A DNA stretch of 64,000 nt, taken from assembly GCF_029784165.1 (NCBI RefSeq), contig NC_073694.1:52733674-52797673 (forward strand), given 5' to 3'. Shown piece by piece: positions 36,395-46,674 of the stretch. The stretch's first letter is position 1. Each line of letters opens with the position of its first letter. Source of the stretch: Wyeomyia smithii (Eukaryota > Arthropoda > Insecta > Diptera > Culicidae). Both the position numbers and the translations under genes were made by a program. The notes under the pieces were generated by a model, which had not been told where the DNA came from, made no database searches, and saw only the letters and a program-made list of their open reading frames with translations.

Positions 36395-36645
36395 AGGCCT
36401 AGCGTAGTTTGTAACATCAGCTGGTGGCCTGAGTTCGTATCCCAACGCCGACATAGGTGTCGATGGTTGTGGGGTGGCGTGATCCACTCACAACAAACCC
36501 AACAAGTCTAGATGTAAGCCTAGCCGACACCGGGAGATTTTCTGTGGCAAAAAATCTCTGGGATCACGCCTTCCATCGCATGGGGAAGTAAAGCCATTGG
36601 TGCCGTCAAACAACGGGTCGTAAGTTAGGGTCCTGGGTGGAGTCG
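36395..36645 (+). repeat. tRNA-derived SINE
   Basis: About 250 bp starting GGCGGGAGGCCTAGCGTAGT. TAGCGTAGTTTG fits Pol III box A, and about 35 bp later GAGTTCGTATCCC fits box B (GGTTCGANTCC) with few changes. The body (GTGGGGTGGCGTGATCC, ATGTAAGCCTAGCC, ATCGCATGGGGAAGTAAAGC) is non-coding. No clear duplication was identified. Confidence 0.65.
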
Positions 36646-36659
36646 CATAACAAAAATTT

Positions 36660-37235
36660 GCCAACACTGTGTAACTTTGCTTTGAATATGTCAGAATATC
36701 ATGAATATGACTAAAATACGTGAAGAAATTACCAAAGAAATGTTTGAAAGACAGGTCAACAACATGATACAAATGGGTTTAAAATATGTCGGAAAAATGT
36801 CATTAATAAATTAAAAATATGTCAACAAAGTATCAAAAATATGTGAAAAAAATATTGAAAATATTTGGAAAGTGTTATCAAAAAAGTGATGAATATGTAT
36901 CATAAATACAACGAAAATATGTCAAAAATCTGGCGTAAAACCAACTAAATTGTCAAACATATTAATGATATTGAAAATTTTAATAATGTAACATTGTCGA
37001 AAATTTATAAAATGTCAAAATCAAACAAATCAGGAATCTAAGAAAAGAAAAAGTTGGAAATGTCGAGAATGAATCCTCTAGCCTATTTACGATAAAAATG
37101 TCGGAAATATTCGAAAGACGAAAATGCAAAAACATTAAGAATTTAAAAATGACCAGAAATGTGTTAAAAGTGTTATAAAGATGTTCTTCATGAAGTAAAT
37201 GTTGAAAATCACGTCACTGAAATCCTCTAACTTCT
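36660..37235 (+). repeat. Degenerate AAATATGTC-type short repeats, second block
   Basis: Same texture as 35.20-35.51 kb: recurrent AATATGTCAAAAAT-like words with drift. No coding. Confidence 0.45.
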
Positions 37236-37500
37236 ATGCTTATAAATCAGGTGTACCTCAGAGCAGTAAGTTGGGGTACTTCGCCTCTTTACACTTTTGC
37301 AAAAAATGTCGATAAATTGAAAATATAAAATACATACCTATATTCGAAGGCATCGGGAATGTAAAGATTTTCCTAGATGTAAAAAAATGATGGAAAAGTA
37401 GATGCAATGACAAAAGATTAAAAAAAAAACAGTCGTTAAAAAAGTTAAAACTATGATGTGAACAAAATTTTGTTCGGGTGTACCGCAAGGTATGTTCTTC
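37236..37500 (+). pseudogene. Two short GVPQ-type RT scraps
   Basis: Near 37248 the frame reads SGVPQSSKLG, and near 37468 SGVPQGMFF, both resembling the RT motif SGVPQGSxLG seen at 35905. They look like further crumbs of the same LINE family scattered by deletion or duplication. Very short, so uncertain. Confidence 0.35.
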
Positions 37501-37606
37501 ACAGCATTTTAAATGATATAGTTCACTGCAATGCTTTTAATTTTTAAATGCATAAGCGTTGTTTACCTGAAATGTTTTTTGGCATGATAAAACTCATCAA
37601 AAAGAG

Positions 37607-37997
37607 TACACTAAAGTTGCTTTTTACGCGGGGGATACGTGCCGCGTAAAAAAAACCGCGTAAAAAAACCGCGTAAATTCCGGAATCCGCGTAAAAAACC
37701 GCGTAAATTCCGGAATCCGCGTAAAAAAACACCGCGTAAATTCCGGAATCCGCGTAAAAAAACCATCGTTAATTTTGCATTCCGAGTGAAGAGAAACCGA
37801 AATCCGGGCAAAAAAAAATACCGCGTAAATTCCGGAATCCGCGTAAAAAAAACGAGTGAATTCCGGAATCCGCGTAAAAAAACCGCGTAAATTCCGGAAT
37901 CCGCGTAAAAAACCGCGTAAGTTTCGGAATCCACGTAAAAAAAGCCGCGTAAAAAAAACCCGCGTAAAAAAGCCGCGTAAAAAGCGACCTTAGTGTA
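37607..37997 (-). mobile_element. Foldback element with ACGCGG minisatellite, copy 2
   Basis: A 387-bp element flanked by TA (37607-37608, 37996-37997). Its ends are CACTAAAGTTGCTTTTTACG and the near-complement ending CGACCTTAGTG. It holds about ten near-palindromic units around CGCGTAAATTCCGGAATCCG, plus a unique internal word shared inverted with copy 3 (TCCGAGTGAAGAGAAACCGA). Orientation is opposite to copies 1 and 3, judged by the GGGGGATACGTGCC sub-terminal block. Confidence 0.85.
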
Positions 37998-40900
37998 TTT
38001 ATTTTGAATGGCAAAGTTTTTGCCAAAAGCCATGCTTGTAAAATTGACGAATGTTAGGTTAACCTCGACCGGTTGATAAATCCAGTGGTTTCATCGGTGC
38101 TGAAATTCATATCCACCAAGATAGGAATGAAAGGGATTTTCAGCTGCGACGTGATTTAAAATAAACAGAGCAGCGAGGGTTGAACAAATTTTTGCCAAAT
38201 TGTTTTCTGGAAATACATTCATTTGAACGAAAAAAATCTGATACTAGAAAAAATCAAACTCTGCTAATTTAGGTTGAAGAATGATCATTATTGTCAGCAC
38301 TGATGACAGCCAAGCAATGTTTTCCGAGGATTGAGTTTTTCGAACCAAATTTCAAACAAACTTTCGATTTCATTTTACTGTATTTACCTTGTATATTAGA
38401 TGCACAAAAATGAACTTCCATGCTCGTGTTCGTGTATTAACAGGGCAAGTGACACTCTCGACAAAAGTGGCCCGGGGCGGCGGTCGTGTTGACACGGTGA
38501 TGTCATCTTTCGGCACGTTGTAATTTATTTCGGTTTTTATTTGTTTGTTTATTGTTGTACGCGTGTTTATTCGCGCCTCTCGGGTGTCTTCTTTTCGCGT
38601 AAGAAGCGTGGGCAACAGGTGTACTCCTCCGATAGTGGCAGACGATGAGAGATTCCTAAATCCTAGTTTGATATTTTGCTGTTGTTGAAAGATAAATGGC
38701 ATGCGTTGGCGCTAGTCAATATGGCCGCTAGTGCCAACTGTTAACACGAAACGTTTGCAGGAAATAATGATAGTATGTGTGTTCGACAGCCCGAATAATA
38801 AAGCCAATTGATTAATCAAAGGAATGTACATCACTGAAGATTGCTTCGCACGCAGATCTTGTCTCTGACAATTTCGCAAACAAACAAATACACAGTACTA
38901 GATTGTCTGTTTACCGAATGGCTTCTCTGAAGTAAACAATACACTTGCGACCAGTCATCAAAACTGTCGTTAAATAGTGTGGCTATCACCGACCGAAGGG
39001 AGAAATGTTGGATGTTTTCCTTACCTACTCAAGGGTACTGATAGTTTGGTTATTTGCAATAGTAAAATAATAATAACAATAAATAAACATGGTGAGGTGT
39101 TTGCCACTAAACAGCGGAATCGATAATGAGTCTTCGCGCGTAGTTTAGGCCATGAAGCAACTACGACTGCTCGAGGTGGAATTGTCTCTTTTGCGATTTA
39201 TTTACACACTTTCAGTGCTCTCCCTGGTATAGCCATGCGCACGGGGGTGGTTTCGGCCATTAAAAAAACGCAACAAATAACAGTAGCTCGCACTATTAAA
39301 ATTTGAGCTTATTCATTTAATGTTGCTCCCTAATCAGATAAATGGAACCTATCAATCAACCTGTGCAAGCGAAGGTCTATTCGTTCCAACCGCATCGCAT
39401 TCGGTGGCGAACTAAATTGGCAATAATCCAGCGCAGTACACAAAACCCATTGAAGTTCAGAGGCACAACAGGAGCCGACATTTATGCCATCACTGCTAAA
39501 CTATACGCACGCATTTAGCCGATCCGAAAGCGTCGACAGAGTCCGTGGGGCTAAAGGGAAGATACTTTCTGAAGCATTTAGTTTATTGCATTTTATCGCA
39601 TTCTGATGGTGCACAGCAGCAGCAGCACCAGCACGGCACTTGTCCGTCCTTCCGATGTGTACGAGGAACGCGCACAGAATTAATGCAAATCGGTGCGATC
39701 CGATCCGCGGTACGTGGCGGAGATTCCATCGGGCGACCGAGTAATAAAGAATGAAAACTGTTTATTTATACATATTTATTATCTTCATTTATTGGCGGAT
39801 ACACGCTCGACAAATTCGGTGAAGTGCAGGCAATCAGGCAGGCAGGCAGGCAGTGACCAGCTGATGGAAGGATGTCAGCGTTCTTCGACAGCAAGTGAAC
39901 CGTTTTTTATTCACCCTGCTGCGAAATGCAAAACATTCACAGAAGCCCTTGATGCGTCCATCAATCAAGACCCTTTTCCCGTCCCCTCTTCTGAGCTGAC
40001 CGTTTCGTAACCGGGGGGTGTCTGCCCTCCAAAATGCCATCATCACTCGCTTCATGAATGAGAAATGCACTTACTCCGGCGCCTGTTGCGTTTTGTGCGC
40101 ACACGCCATCATTGCTTGATAAATATGCGCACTTTGACAATGGTGTGTTCCACATAGGAGCAGCTTCGGCCCTAGAAAACGAAAATGACATCATTCGTGC
40201 AATGTGTGTGCTTCACATTCGAAATGAATTTCGAAAATAAATTAACCACTTCATGGGAATGTTGTTCATCGGTGTCGACAATGTCTTCAAAACCGGCGGA
40301 GAAAAAACGTCTTGCGTTTTGGTTAGAACGAAAGCCGCGACCGAGAGAATAGTTGATATGCAAACTAGTTGCACTACGAATAATTTTTGACGTGATTCTA
40401 AGCCATTCTAATTTAGCGAAATGTGAGGTTATCATTCGCATGAATATAGCGTTCCGCTAACAAAGCTTGGCTTTCTGTCCATACTATCCGTAAACCGTCA
40501 CAGGAAAAAGAATACTGTCAAGATGTCAAGAGGAGATTACAGTTAAACGAATTTGGAATGTGATGATTATATTGCCCGGCCATTGGAGCAATATCATGAA
40601 GAGAATTGATCCTGTGTTGTCTCTTGTGGTATTCTGAGCGTTTTCAAGCAATCAAAAGAGGTTTAAATAAAATCAGGGGTTTAAAATATTTAGTCATAAT
40701 TTAGTTAAAAGTCTTGCTTATAAAGAACAGCGTAGCGTAGCACGGTATATTTCTTAGATTGCAGACTAGTTTCAGCCAGATTGCTCGAAGAATGTTTGGG
40801 AGTCACATTCGAGTCAATCTAAGCTAAAGTAGGCCTGACAGTAATTATTGCTGGCCACACCCATCTTCGCTGTAGCATGGGGATATGCGAAAAGATATTG

Positions 40901-41100
40901 ATGATACGGTACTTACTTGATAGGAAGCCACCGACTCAGTGAGAGAGCTGTAGCAAAGTTCCTTCAATAATTATTTTTCATTTTACAGAAGGTATAATCC
41001 TGTGCTTAATCTGCATGAAAATGGGAGACGAATTTTATTGTCTTTATTTTTGAATTAAAAAGTTCATTTTATTCGACAAACTTGTGGTACATTAAAATAA
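37998..41100. other. Unique non-coding DNA
   Basis: About 3.1 kb without a supported gene. Short open frames on both strands near 39.5-40.4 kb overlap each other and lack domains. A CAG/CACCAG run sits near 39616-39640 and a GGCA-type microsatellite at 39832-39854. Confidence 0.35.
39832..39854 (+). repeat. (GGCA)n microsatellite
   Basis: Several tandem AGGC/GGCA units (CAGGCAGGCAGGCAGGCAG). Short simple repeat. Confidence 0.8.
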
Positions 41101-41289
41101 TCACAAGGGTTGTATGCGAAGCCACGACCGCGAGGTTGACGGTTGACTACATAAAGTTGTTTGTTACATTACTTGTATTGAAAATGTTTAAAATTTTGTG
41201 CAAAAGAGGAGTTGAACACTGAAAATTCGATGGCCCATAATTTGAATGCCAGCATCCAAAAACGTTTGTGTGTTGTCAAAATACGGCAT

Positions 41290-41645
41290 TTTTTCATAAA
41301 AGGAAGTGCCGGGTAATGTACATACTACTGATGCTGCCCGCTACTGCACAAAACAGATTTTTACTAGAGGAAGAGGATACCCCCGCTGCAACTGCTACTG
41401 CTATTCGCTGCCGCTGCTACTGCTAAGCGAAGACTGCTGTTGTTAATGTCTACACTAATATGAGCAGTTTCGGCTGAAACATGCTGTGATATAGGATAAA
41501 TAGCAAATTTCAAATTACTAGGTCTATAATTGTTTTGACCGTGCTTGGGAAAATGATCATATAACGGCCAATCAGATCAATCGAAATTTGCGTTTCAACA
41601 AGGATAAACTATTTTCAATAGTATAGTTGCTTTCCTTATTAGGGC
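41290..41645 (-). repeat. Family A repeat, minus-strand copy
   Basis: Read on the - strand: ACTATTGAAAATAG, TTGTTGAAACGC, TGATTGGCCGTTATATGATC, CCCAAGCACGGTC, CCTATATCACAGCATGTTTC, CTGCTCATATTAGTGTAGAC, then CAG/GGCAGCGAATAGC repeats. This is the family A promoter block, with a TATA-like CTATATCA. A tRNA-like SINE head lies upstream on the same strand (42207 to about 41700), as in the 43-kb copy. Confidence 0.65.
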
Positions 41646-41699
41646 TTGACCATTTTTAAGGCTTGATTATGTGAAAACTTATTTTTATGCAGGTAACAA

Positions 41700-42207
41700 A
41701 AGCTGTTCGAGTGTTTTTTTTTTCCTGTATGGACTTCCTCACTGCGACCAGAATCGTTGATCTATTGTGAGATATGCCCGGGTGTCTGCTGTATCCCGCA
41801 CTTCTATTTTTAGCAATACCGCTATTGAGAAGTGGCATGCTTATTATTATTTTTGATCAGTGCTTGTGTGTAATGTACTTCCCCTAGTTTTACACGCTTA
41901 CTGTTCTTCTATACCGAGCCTCCTTCCTCCTGCCAAATATCGCCAATTATAATTCCCTGGAGAAGTTTCGTCGTGCGTCCTTCTGGCCAGTTTTATTGAT
42001 AAGAGGGACTTATTTTTTGTTAAGAGGAAGTCACGCAAAGGTATTATAGAATGCAGCGTAAAGGAAGGGTAAGTGGTGGGGTGCCTGAGAATAAACTCAT
42101 TCTTAAAGACCTTTTTGACATCGAATGGCCTGATTCTACTAAGATTCGAACCCACGACCATCCGCTTGACAGAGCGGACTCTGTAACCTTGCGGCTACGC
42201 AGCTCCC
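41700..42207 (-). repeat. tRNA-derived SINE head and body
   Basis: On the - strand GGGGAGCTGCGTAGCCGCAA begins a tRNA-like head with box B GGTTCGAATCT about 55 bp in. The body follows (AATCAGGCCATTCGATGTC, CTGAGAATAAACTC... inverted), down to an AGTGAGGAAGTCCATACAGG block before an A-run near 41717. The same layout recurs at 43998-43560. A degenerate box A (TAGCCGCAAGG) and no terminator argue for a SINE, not a tRNA gene. Confidence 0.65.
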
Positions 42208-42295
42208 CTTCGGGTGTTGCATACATATCTCTTTTTTTTTGTTAAACGGTTTTTAACTGCATTGCATTCATTCAACCCATGCATACATATTAGAA

Positions 42296-42597
42296 TACAC
42301 TAAGGCCGCTTTTCACGCGGTTTTTTTACGCGGGTTTTTTACGCGGCTTGTTTTTACGCGGATTCCGGAATTTACGCGGTTTTTTTAAGCGGATTCCGGA
42401 ATTTACGCGGTATTTTTATTTTTGCGCGGATTTCGGTTTCTCTTCACTCGGATTGCAAAATTAACGTGGGTTTTTTTACGCGGATTCCGGAATTCACGCA
42501 GTTTTTTTACGCGGATTCCGAAATTTACGCGGTTTCCGGAATTCACGCGGTTTTTTTACGCGGCATGTATCCCCCGCGTAAAAAGCGACTTAGTGTA
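42296..42597 (+). mobile_element. Foldback element with ACGCGG minisatellite, copy 3
   Basis: A 298-bp element flanked by TA (42296-42297, 42596-42597). Ends are CACTAAGGCCGCTTTTCACG and the near-complement ending GCGACTTAGTG. It contains about six ACGCGGATTCCGGAATT units and the unique internal word TCGGTTTCTCTTCACTCGGA shared (inverted) with copy 2. Unit number and order differ among the three copies. Confidence 0.85.
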
Positions 42598-43085
42598 TCA
42601 CTTTATTTAGTATTTTCTGGAAAAAAGGGTTGCCGCGAAATTATCGCGAATCTTGAATATTTTCTATTTTGCCACGCGCGAAATTTCAACTTTTTTTGCC
42701 GCGAATTCAGTACGTTCTGTACGTTCTGTTCAGTAATTCAGTACGGCCATCTAAGTAAGTAAGTAAGTCAGTACGTTCTGAGGCATGGAGATGAAGTTAA
42801 ATTTTTAACTGTTCCATCATTTGTAGGTGTAATTTATCTAAGAAAAAATATCAACTCTTCAATTAGGTATTTATTTTATCCTGTAAAGGACAATTTGCTG
42901 TTTAATTGAATATCGGACAAGATGCTGATCACAACTTTGCGTTATCACTGGCCGTGCGAATAAAATATTCCTTGTGATAGATTACACAGTGATAAGCTGT
43001 TTGAACAAAACTGAACGGCTCATGTATTTTGAACGCCAATTTTCCAGAACGTTGGTGTGTTGTCGAAATGAGGTAACTTTCTATT
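42598..43085. other. No gene; short (AAGT)n repeat
   Basis: No feature except the microsatellite (TAAG)n at about 42752-42767 and local recurrences of CAGTACGTTCTG. Confidence 0.45.
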
Positions 43086-43560
43086 GGATGCATCTATTAC
43101 TGATGCTACCCGCTATTGCACAAACATAGCATTTTACTAAAGGAAGTGCCGCGGTATCAGCTGGCCCTGCCACTATCGATGCTGATACCCGCTGCAACTG
43201 CTGCCGCTATCCGTTGCCATAGCTGCGGGCGGTATTCGCTGCCACTGCTCTCCGCTGCCACTGCTATCCGCTGCCATTGCTAATTTATATGAGCAGTATT
43301 CGCTGAAACAGGCTCATTATGGTCCATAGAGTACATTCCGAATTACATGGTCTATGATTCTGTCGATAGTCCTTGAGAAAGCAATCATATAACGACCAAT
43401 CAGAGGTCGAATTTGGCGTTTTGGCAAGGCTTGTCAATTTTCAATAGTACAGTTCGAATAATAAAATTTCAATTTCCTGCTTTTGGGAAGATTCTTAGAA
43501 GTTTTTCTAATCGATTGCTGCAAGAACGAAGAAAATCCATCGTCGACCTTTTTTTCCTTT
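43086..43560 (-). repeat. Family A repeat, minus-strand copy
   Basis: On the - strand: GATGGATTTTCTTCGTTCTT, ATTATTCGAACTGTACTATT, GACCTCTGATTGGTCGTTAT, then ATGAGCCTGTTTCAGCGAAT and a CGGATAGCAGTGGCAGC tandem. The match to 480-760 is close. A tRNA-like SINE head is joined upstream on the same strand (43998-43570). Confidence 0.7.
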
Positions 43561-43564
43561 TTTT

Positions 43565-43998
43565 TTCCTGTGTGGACTCATCACTGCGACCACAGATTAG
43601 ATCTATTGTGATATTGCCCAGGTGTTTTCTGGACTCTGCACTTCATATTTCTGGACTCTGCATTCCGTGCTCCTGTGTAAGTTTAACCTTTCCGTTTCAA
43701 GCTTACTACTCTACTATACTGAGCCTCTGTCCATCCTAACAATATTGCCTAATTACAGAACTTCCATACGTTACTCACACCAGTTTTATTATAACAGGAA
43801 CTTATTTTTGTTAAAAGGAGAGTCAACAGAGGTACTGTAGATATCAGATTGAAGGAAGGGTACTTGGTTGGAAGCCTGAGAATGAACCCATACTAAAGTC
43901 CTTTGGCAACCAAATGGCCTGATTCTACTAAGATTCGAACCCTCGACCACCCGCTTACCAAGGCGGACTCTGTAACCTTGCGGCTACGGAGCTCCCCT
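43565..43998 (-). repeat. tRNA-derived SINE head and body, second copy
   Basis: Tail-to-head equivalent of 41700-42207: GGGGAGCTCCGTAGCCGCAA, box B GGTTCGAATCT, TAGAATCAGGCCATTTGG, CTCAGGCTTCCAACC, and near its end GCAGTGATGAGTCCACACAG before an A-run. Both copies share the junction order with family A. Confidence 0.65.
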
Positions 43999-44340
43999 AA
44001 ACGTCGACCTTACTAACTAACGTTGTCCTACGTAAAAAAAAAAACAACTTTTTCGAAGACACTAACATCCTTCCGCCTATATAAATAGACTTTTGTGGAG
44101 TTTTCTACACTAGCCCCATAAAAACTATTATTCCAATATAACTTTTTATAGTGATTTTCTACAAATTTTAAATATTCTACATTGCTGTTTACTATAACAA
44201 AACATCAATTTCATCAAAGGAGTTTATTTCAATCTCTCACATTTCTTTATTCATTGAAGATTGTAATAAAATAATGCGCAAATTTAAAATGTGGGTTTTT
44301 ATATGCAAAAATGAGGAAAGTAAAATTTGTTTCTCACTTT
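43999..44340. other. No gene; old repeat debris
   Basis: Contains ACTTTTTCGAAGACACTAAC, a phrase also seen near 17.46 kb. Nothing else supported. Confidence 0.3.
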
Positions 44341-44994
44341 TAGGTTGATAACACTGGTCGATAAAAGCGAAAAAATTTTGCGCTGCAGCTTAAAATACTT
44401 GCTTTAAAAAGAGAAGGAGACATATGCTCTTTATTCTTCATGCACTCGCCGGAGTAACTGCTGTTGTTGCACCGGCACGCAAAAACTCTTTTGTCTTGCC
44501 ACTCAGTGACTGTGAAAGAGTACGCGAGTACCTGCTTGCAAGTTGGAGTACTCGACTAAAATTGCTATACTAGGCGGAGCGCTTCTTCATCTACCCGGTT
44601 TTAGTTCGTGCGCCGACAGCCGATCGCACTACTTTGGTGAACTTTACAATACACACCGCTGCCGAAGTAGTCCGATACCCCATTCGAAATATTTTCTGTC
44701 CCTCCGGCCTCCGCAATCACCGTAATACATCTTACTCCAATCCCAGCGGAGAGAAATCAGTTTTTACGTCGAAAAATAAACGCCAAACTCCTATTACACA
44801 TCAACTGTATGCACAATTAATACAAACTTTATTGCATATTAAAGATCAATCTGTTATCCAATCATACTGAATAGTTTCATCGTGCAAATTTTCAAGTATA
44901 GTTGTTAAACTTAAATCAGAGTTTGAATGTCAGATGATGCCATATGGCATCACACGCCGGAAATGGGTTGAAACAATTGTCTTTGGTTGGTTGT
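44341..44994. repeat. Dispersed repeat family B, copy 2
   Basis: Aligns with 34.19-34.85 kb (see copy 1) through CACGCAAAAACTCTTTTGTC, GAGTACGCGAGTACCTGC and TTTTCTGTCCCTCCGG. The 16-bp palindrome GATGCCATATGGCATC lies at 44936-44951, extending to 18 bp here. Confidence 0.5.
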
Positions 44995-45200
44995 GCTCGC
45001 GATAAATTTCTCCAACTCAGCGTCTTCAAAAGTTTTTGGATTTCATTCACGCGGACAGTCATCGACATCGAAATTATCATTTTTGAAGCGACGAAACCAA
45101 AAACGGCACGTTGTTTAGAACAGAATTTCCGTAAACTTTTTTCAGTTCTCGATGCGCTTCAGCTACCATTTTCTGTGAATAAGATGAGAAAAGTAACACT
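44995..45200 (-). pseudogene. mariner transposase fragment (N-terminal part)
   Basis: On the - strand the region reads AHRELKKVYG, then in another frame FDVDDCPRE, a stop, and NPKTFEDAELEKFIA. This corresponds to the end of the mariner helix-turn-helix and the DxDDxPRxGRPKTFEDxELE linker. No DDE region survives, and stops plus a frameshift make it a dead scrap. No TIRs were identified. Confidence 0.65.
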
Positions 45201-46341
45201 TCTCAGATAGAGAGATCAGACATTTTAACACAATCAAAAGTAAAAGACACCACAATAAGATCTCTAAAATGTCAATGCGGTTCATTTTTAAATGCCTCAG
45301 TAATGCCTAGTAATGACAAGTAACGAAACTTTACTTGCCACATTTTAGCAAAAAAAGCATTCTTAGAACCAAAACATTCGATTATAAATATCGTGTATCA
45401 GAAAGCATAGAACCAAACAAGAGAGAATATAATATAGTGATAACCTGTAGTTCGATACCTACTTAATGGTTATGAATTTTACTTAAAGTTTTTTTTTCTG
45501 AGTCCCGGGTGAGCTTTAATTTCATTTTGTATCAGAGAAGTTAAACTACACTTCATACATTCAGCGTGGTATTGAACCGCAAATAAATTGAAGCACCAGA
45601 GCGTTCATAAACATGCAAGCTTCGAATGTTGCGTCAATCATTTAACCGCACAAGCCGGTGACAGTGACAGTTCAGGGAGCTTTATTCAGTGCTGTAAGCC
45701 GGTAAGTCACAGCAGGGGAGGACCAATTCTGTTCGTCGCTCTCTACAGTACTATCAGCGGGATATCACGACGCACAACGACGCTGGTTTGGTGTGCTATT
45801 TATTTCCAACTGAACACAATCTATATAAGTGTACCGCTGAAATTACGAACCATATTCAATCAGCGCGTGAGCAGTGACTTTCGTCGATAACCGACAGCGT
45901 CGGCATGTGAGGAGGCTGCAATAATGTGAAAATACATTTGCCATTCCAACGCCTTGACAGTGACATATAAGTTTACTTAGATTTGATGCGCTGTTGTCCG
46001 TCCGATCATATGCGAAGGCATTCAGCAGTCAGATGATGCGATAAACACTACTACGCAACACCCCGGGGAAAATAGTAACGTATTGTTTAATCACCACTAA
46101 GCCCGGTAATGAGAAGATTGTTTACACTTCACCGTCTCCCCACGTACTTCCAGCTGCAGCGATTTTTGCGCCTATTAAATCCACACATTATTTGTTTACT
46201 ACTAAAGCCGTTTTGCGAAGCGGGGTGGCGCGCGGTGACACATGTACCAAGACGCTAATTTACTATGCAAATTGATCTTCATGATTGAAAGCACTAACAT
46301 CACTCAAGTGTATCTCTTTCTCTGATTTCGTGATCTTCCAG
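45201..46341. other. Upstream of the cyclase coding exon
   Basis: No gene recognised in about 1.1 kb. It probably belongs to the intron or promoter ahead of the first coding exon. Frames near 45588-45890 have no domain. Confidence 0.35.
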
Positions 46342-46674
46342 GACTGACGAGCGAGCTGTCATCTGCTGCAGCACTTTCATCCTCTCACGCTGGAACGTCT
46401 ACTGTAGCCCGGTGGGCCATTAGTGCGCCCGTTTGCCCCGCAGGCGTAGCAGCACCAGCAACCGGAGGAGGTCATGGATCACGCGGTTCACGCTGCCCGA
46501 GGAAGACCATGGAACAAGTTGCGTTTCGAAAACAACGAGCTAGAATGTCTGTATCAGCGGTACACCCTGAAGCTGCAGCGCTTCTCCGTGACGGGGGTGG
46601 TAGCTTTGGTGGTGGTACTGTGCGGTGTAATGGCCGGTCTCAGTCTCGGGTACAACCAGGCACCGACGTTACAT
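46342..46674 (+). CDS. rut: Adenylate cyclase exon 1 (5' UTR part 46342-46473, coding 46474-46674)
   Basis: A pyrimidine-rich acceptor ending TGATCTTCCAG at 46341 suggests this exon is spliced to an upstream untranslated exon. ATG at 46474 starts a 67-residue piece: a polar N-terminus with ENNELECLYQRYTLKLQRF and the first membrane helix (VTGVVALVVVLCGVMAGL). The donor GTAAGT begins at 46675, phase 0. Whether the UTR start is the acceptor or a transcription start is not settled. Confidence 0.8.

Noticed and set aside
37611..38033. Open frames with repeated RGFFTRIPEFTR-like peptides (also near 17.9 and 42.4 kb)
   Set aside because: They are translations of the foldback minisatellite. All frames are open because the unit lacks stops; no independent coding evidence.
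42128..42207. tRNA gene on the minus strand
   Set aside because: Repeated with the same long body at 43.9 kb, degenerate box A, no terminator: a SINE head.
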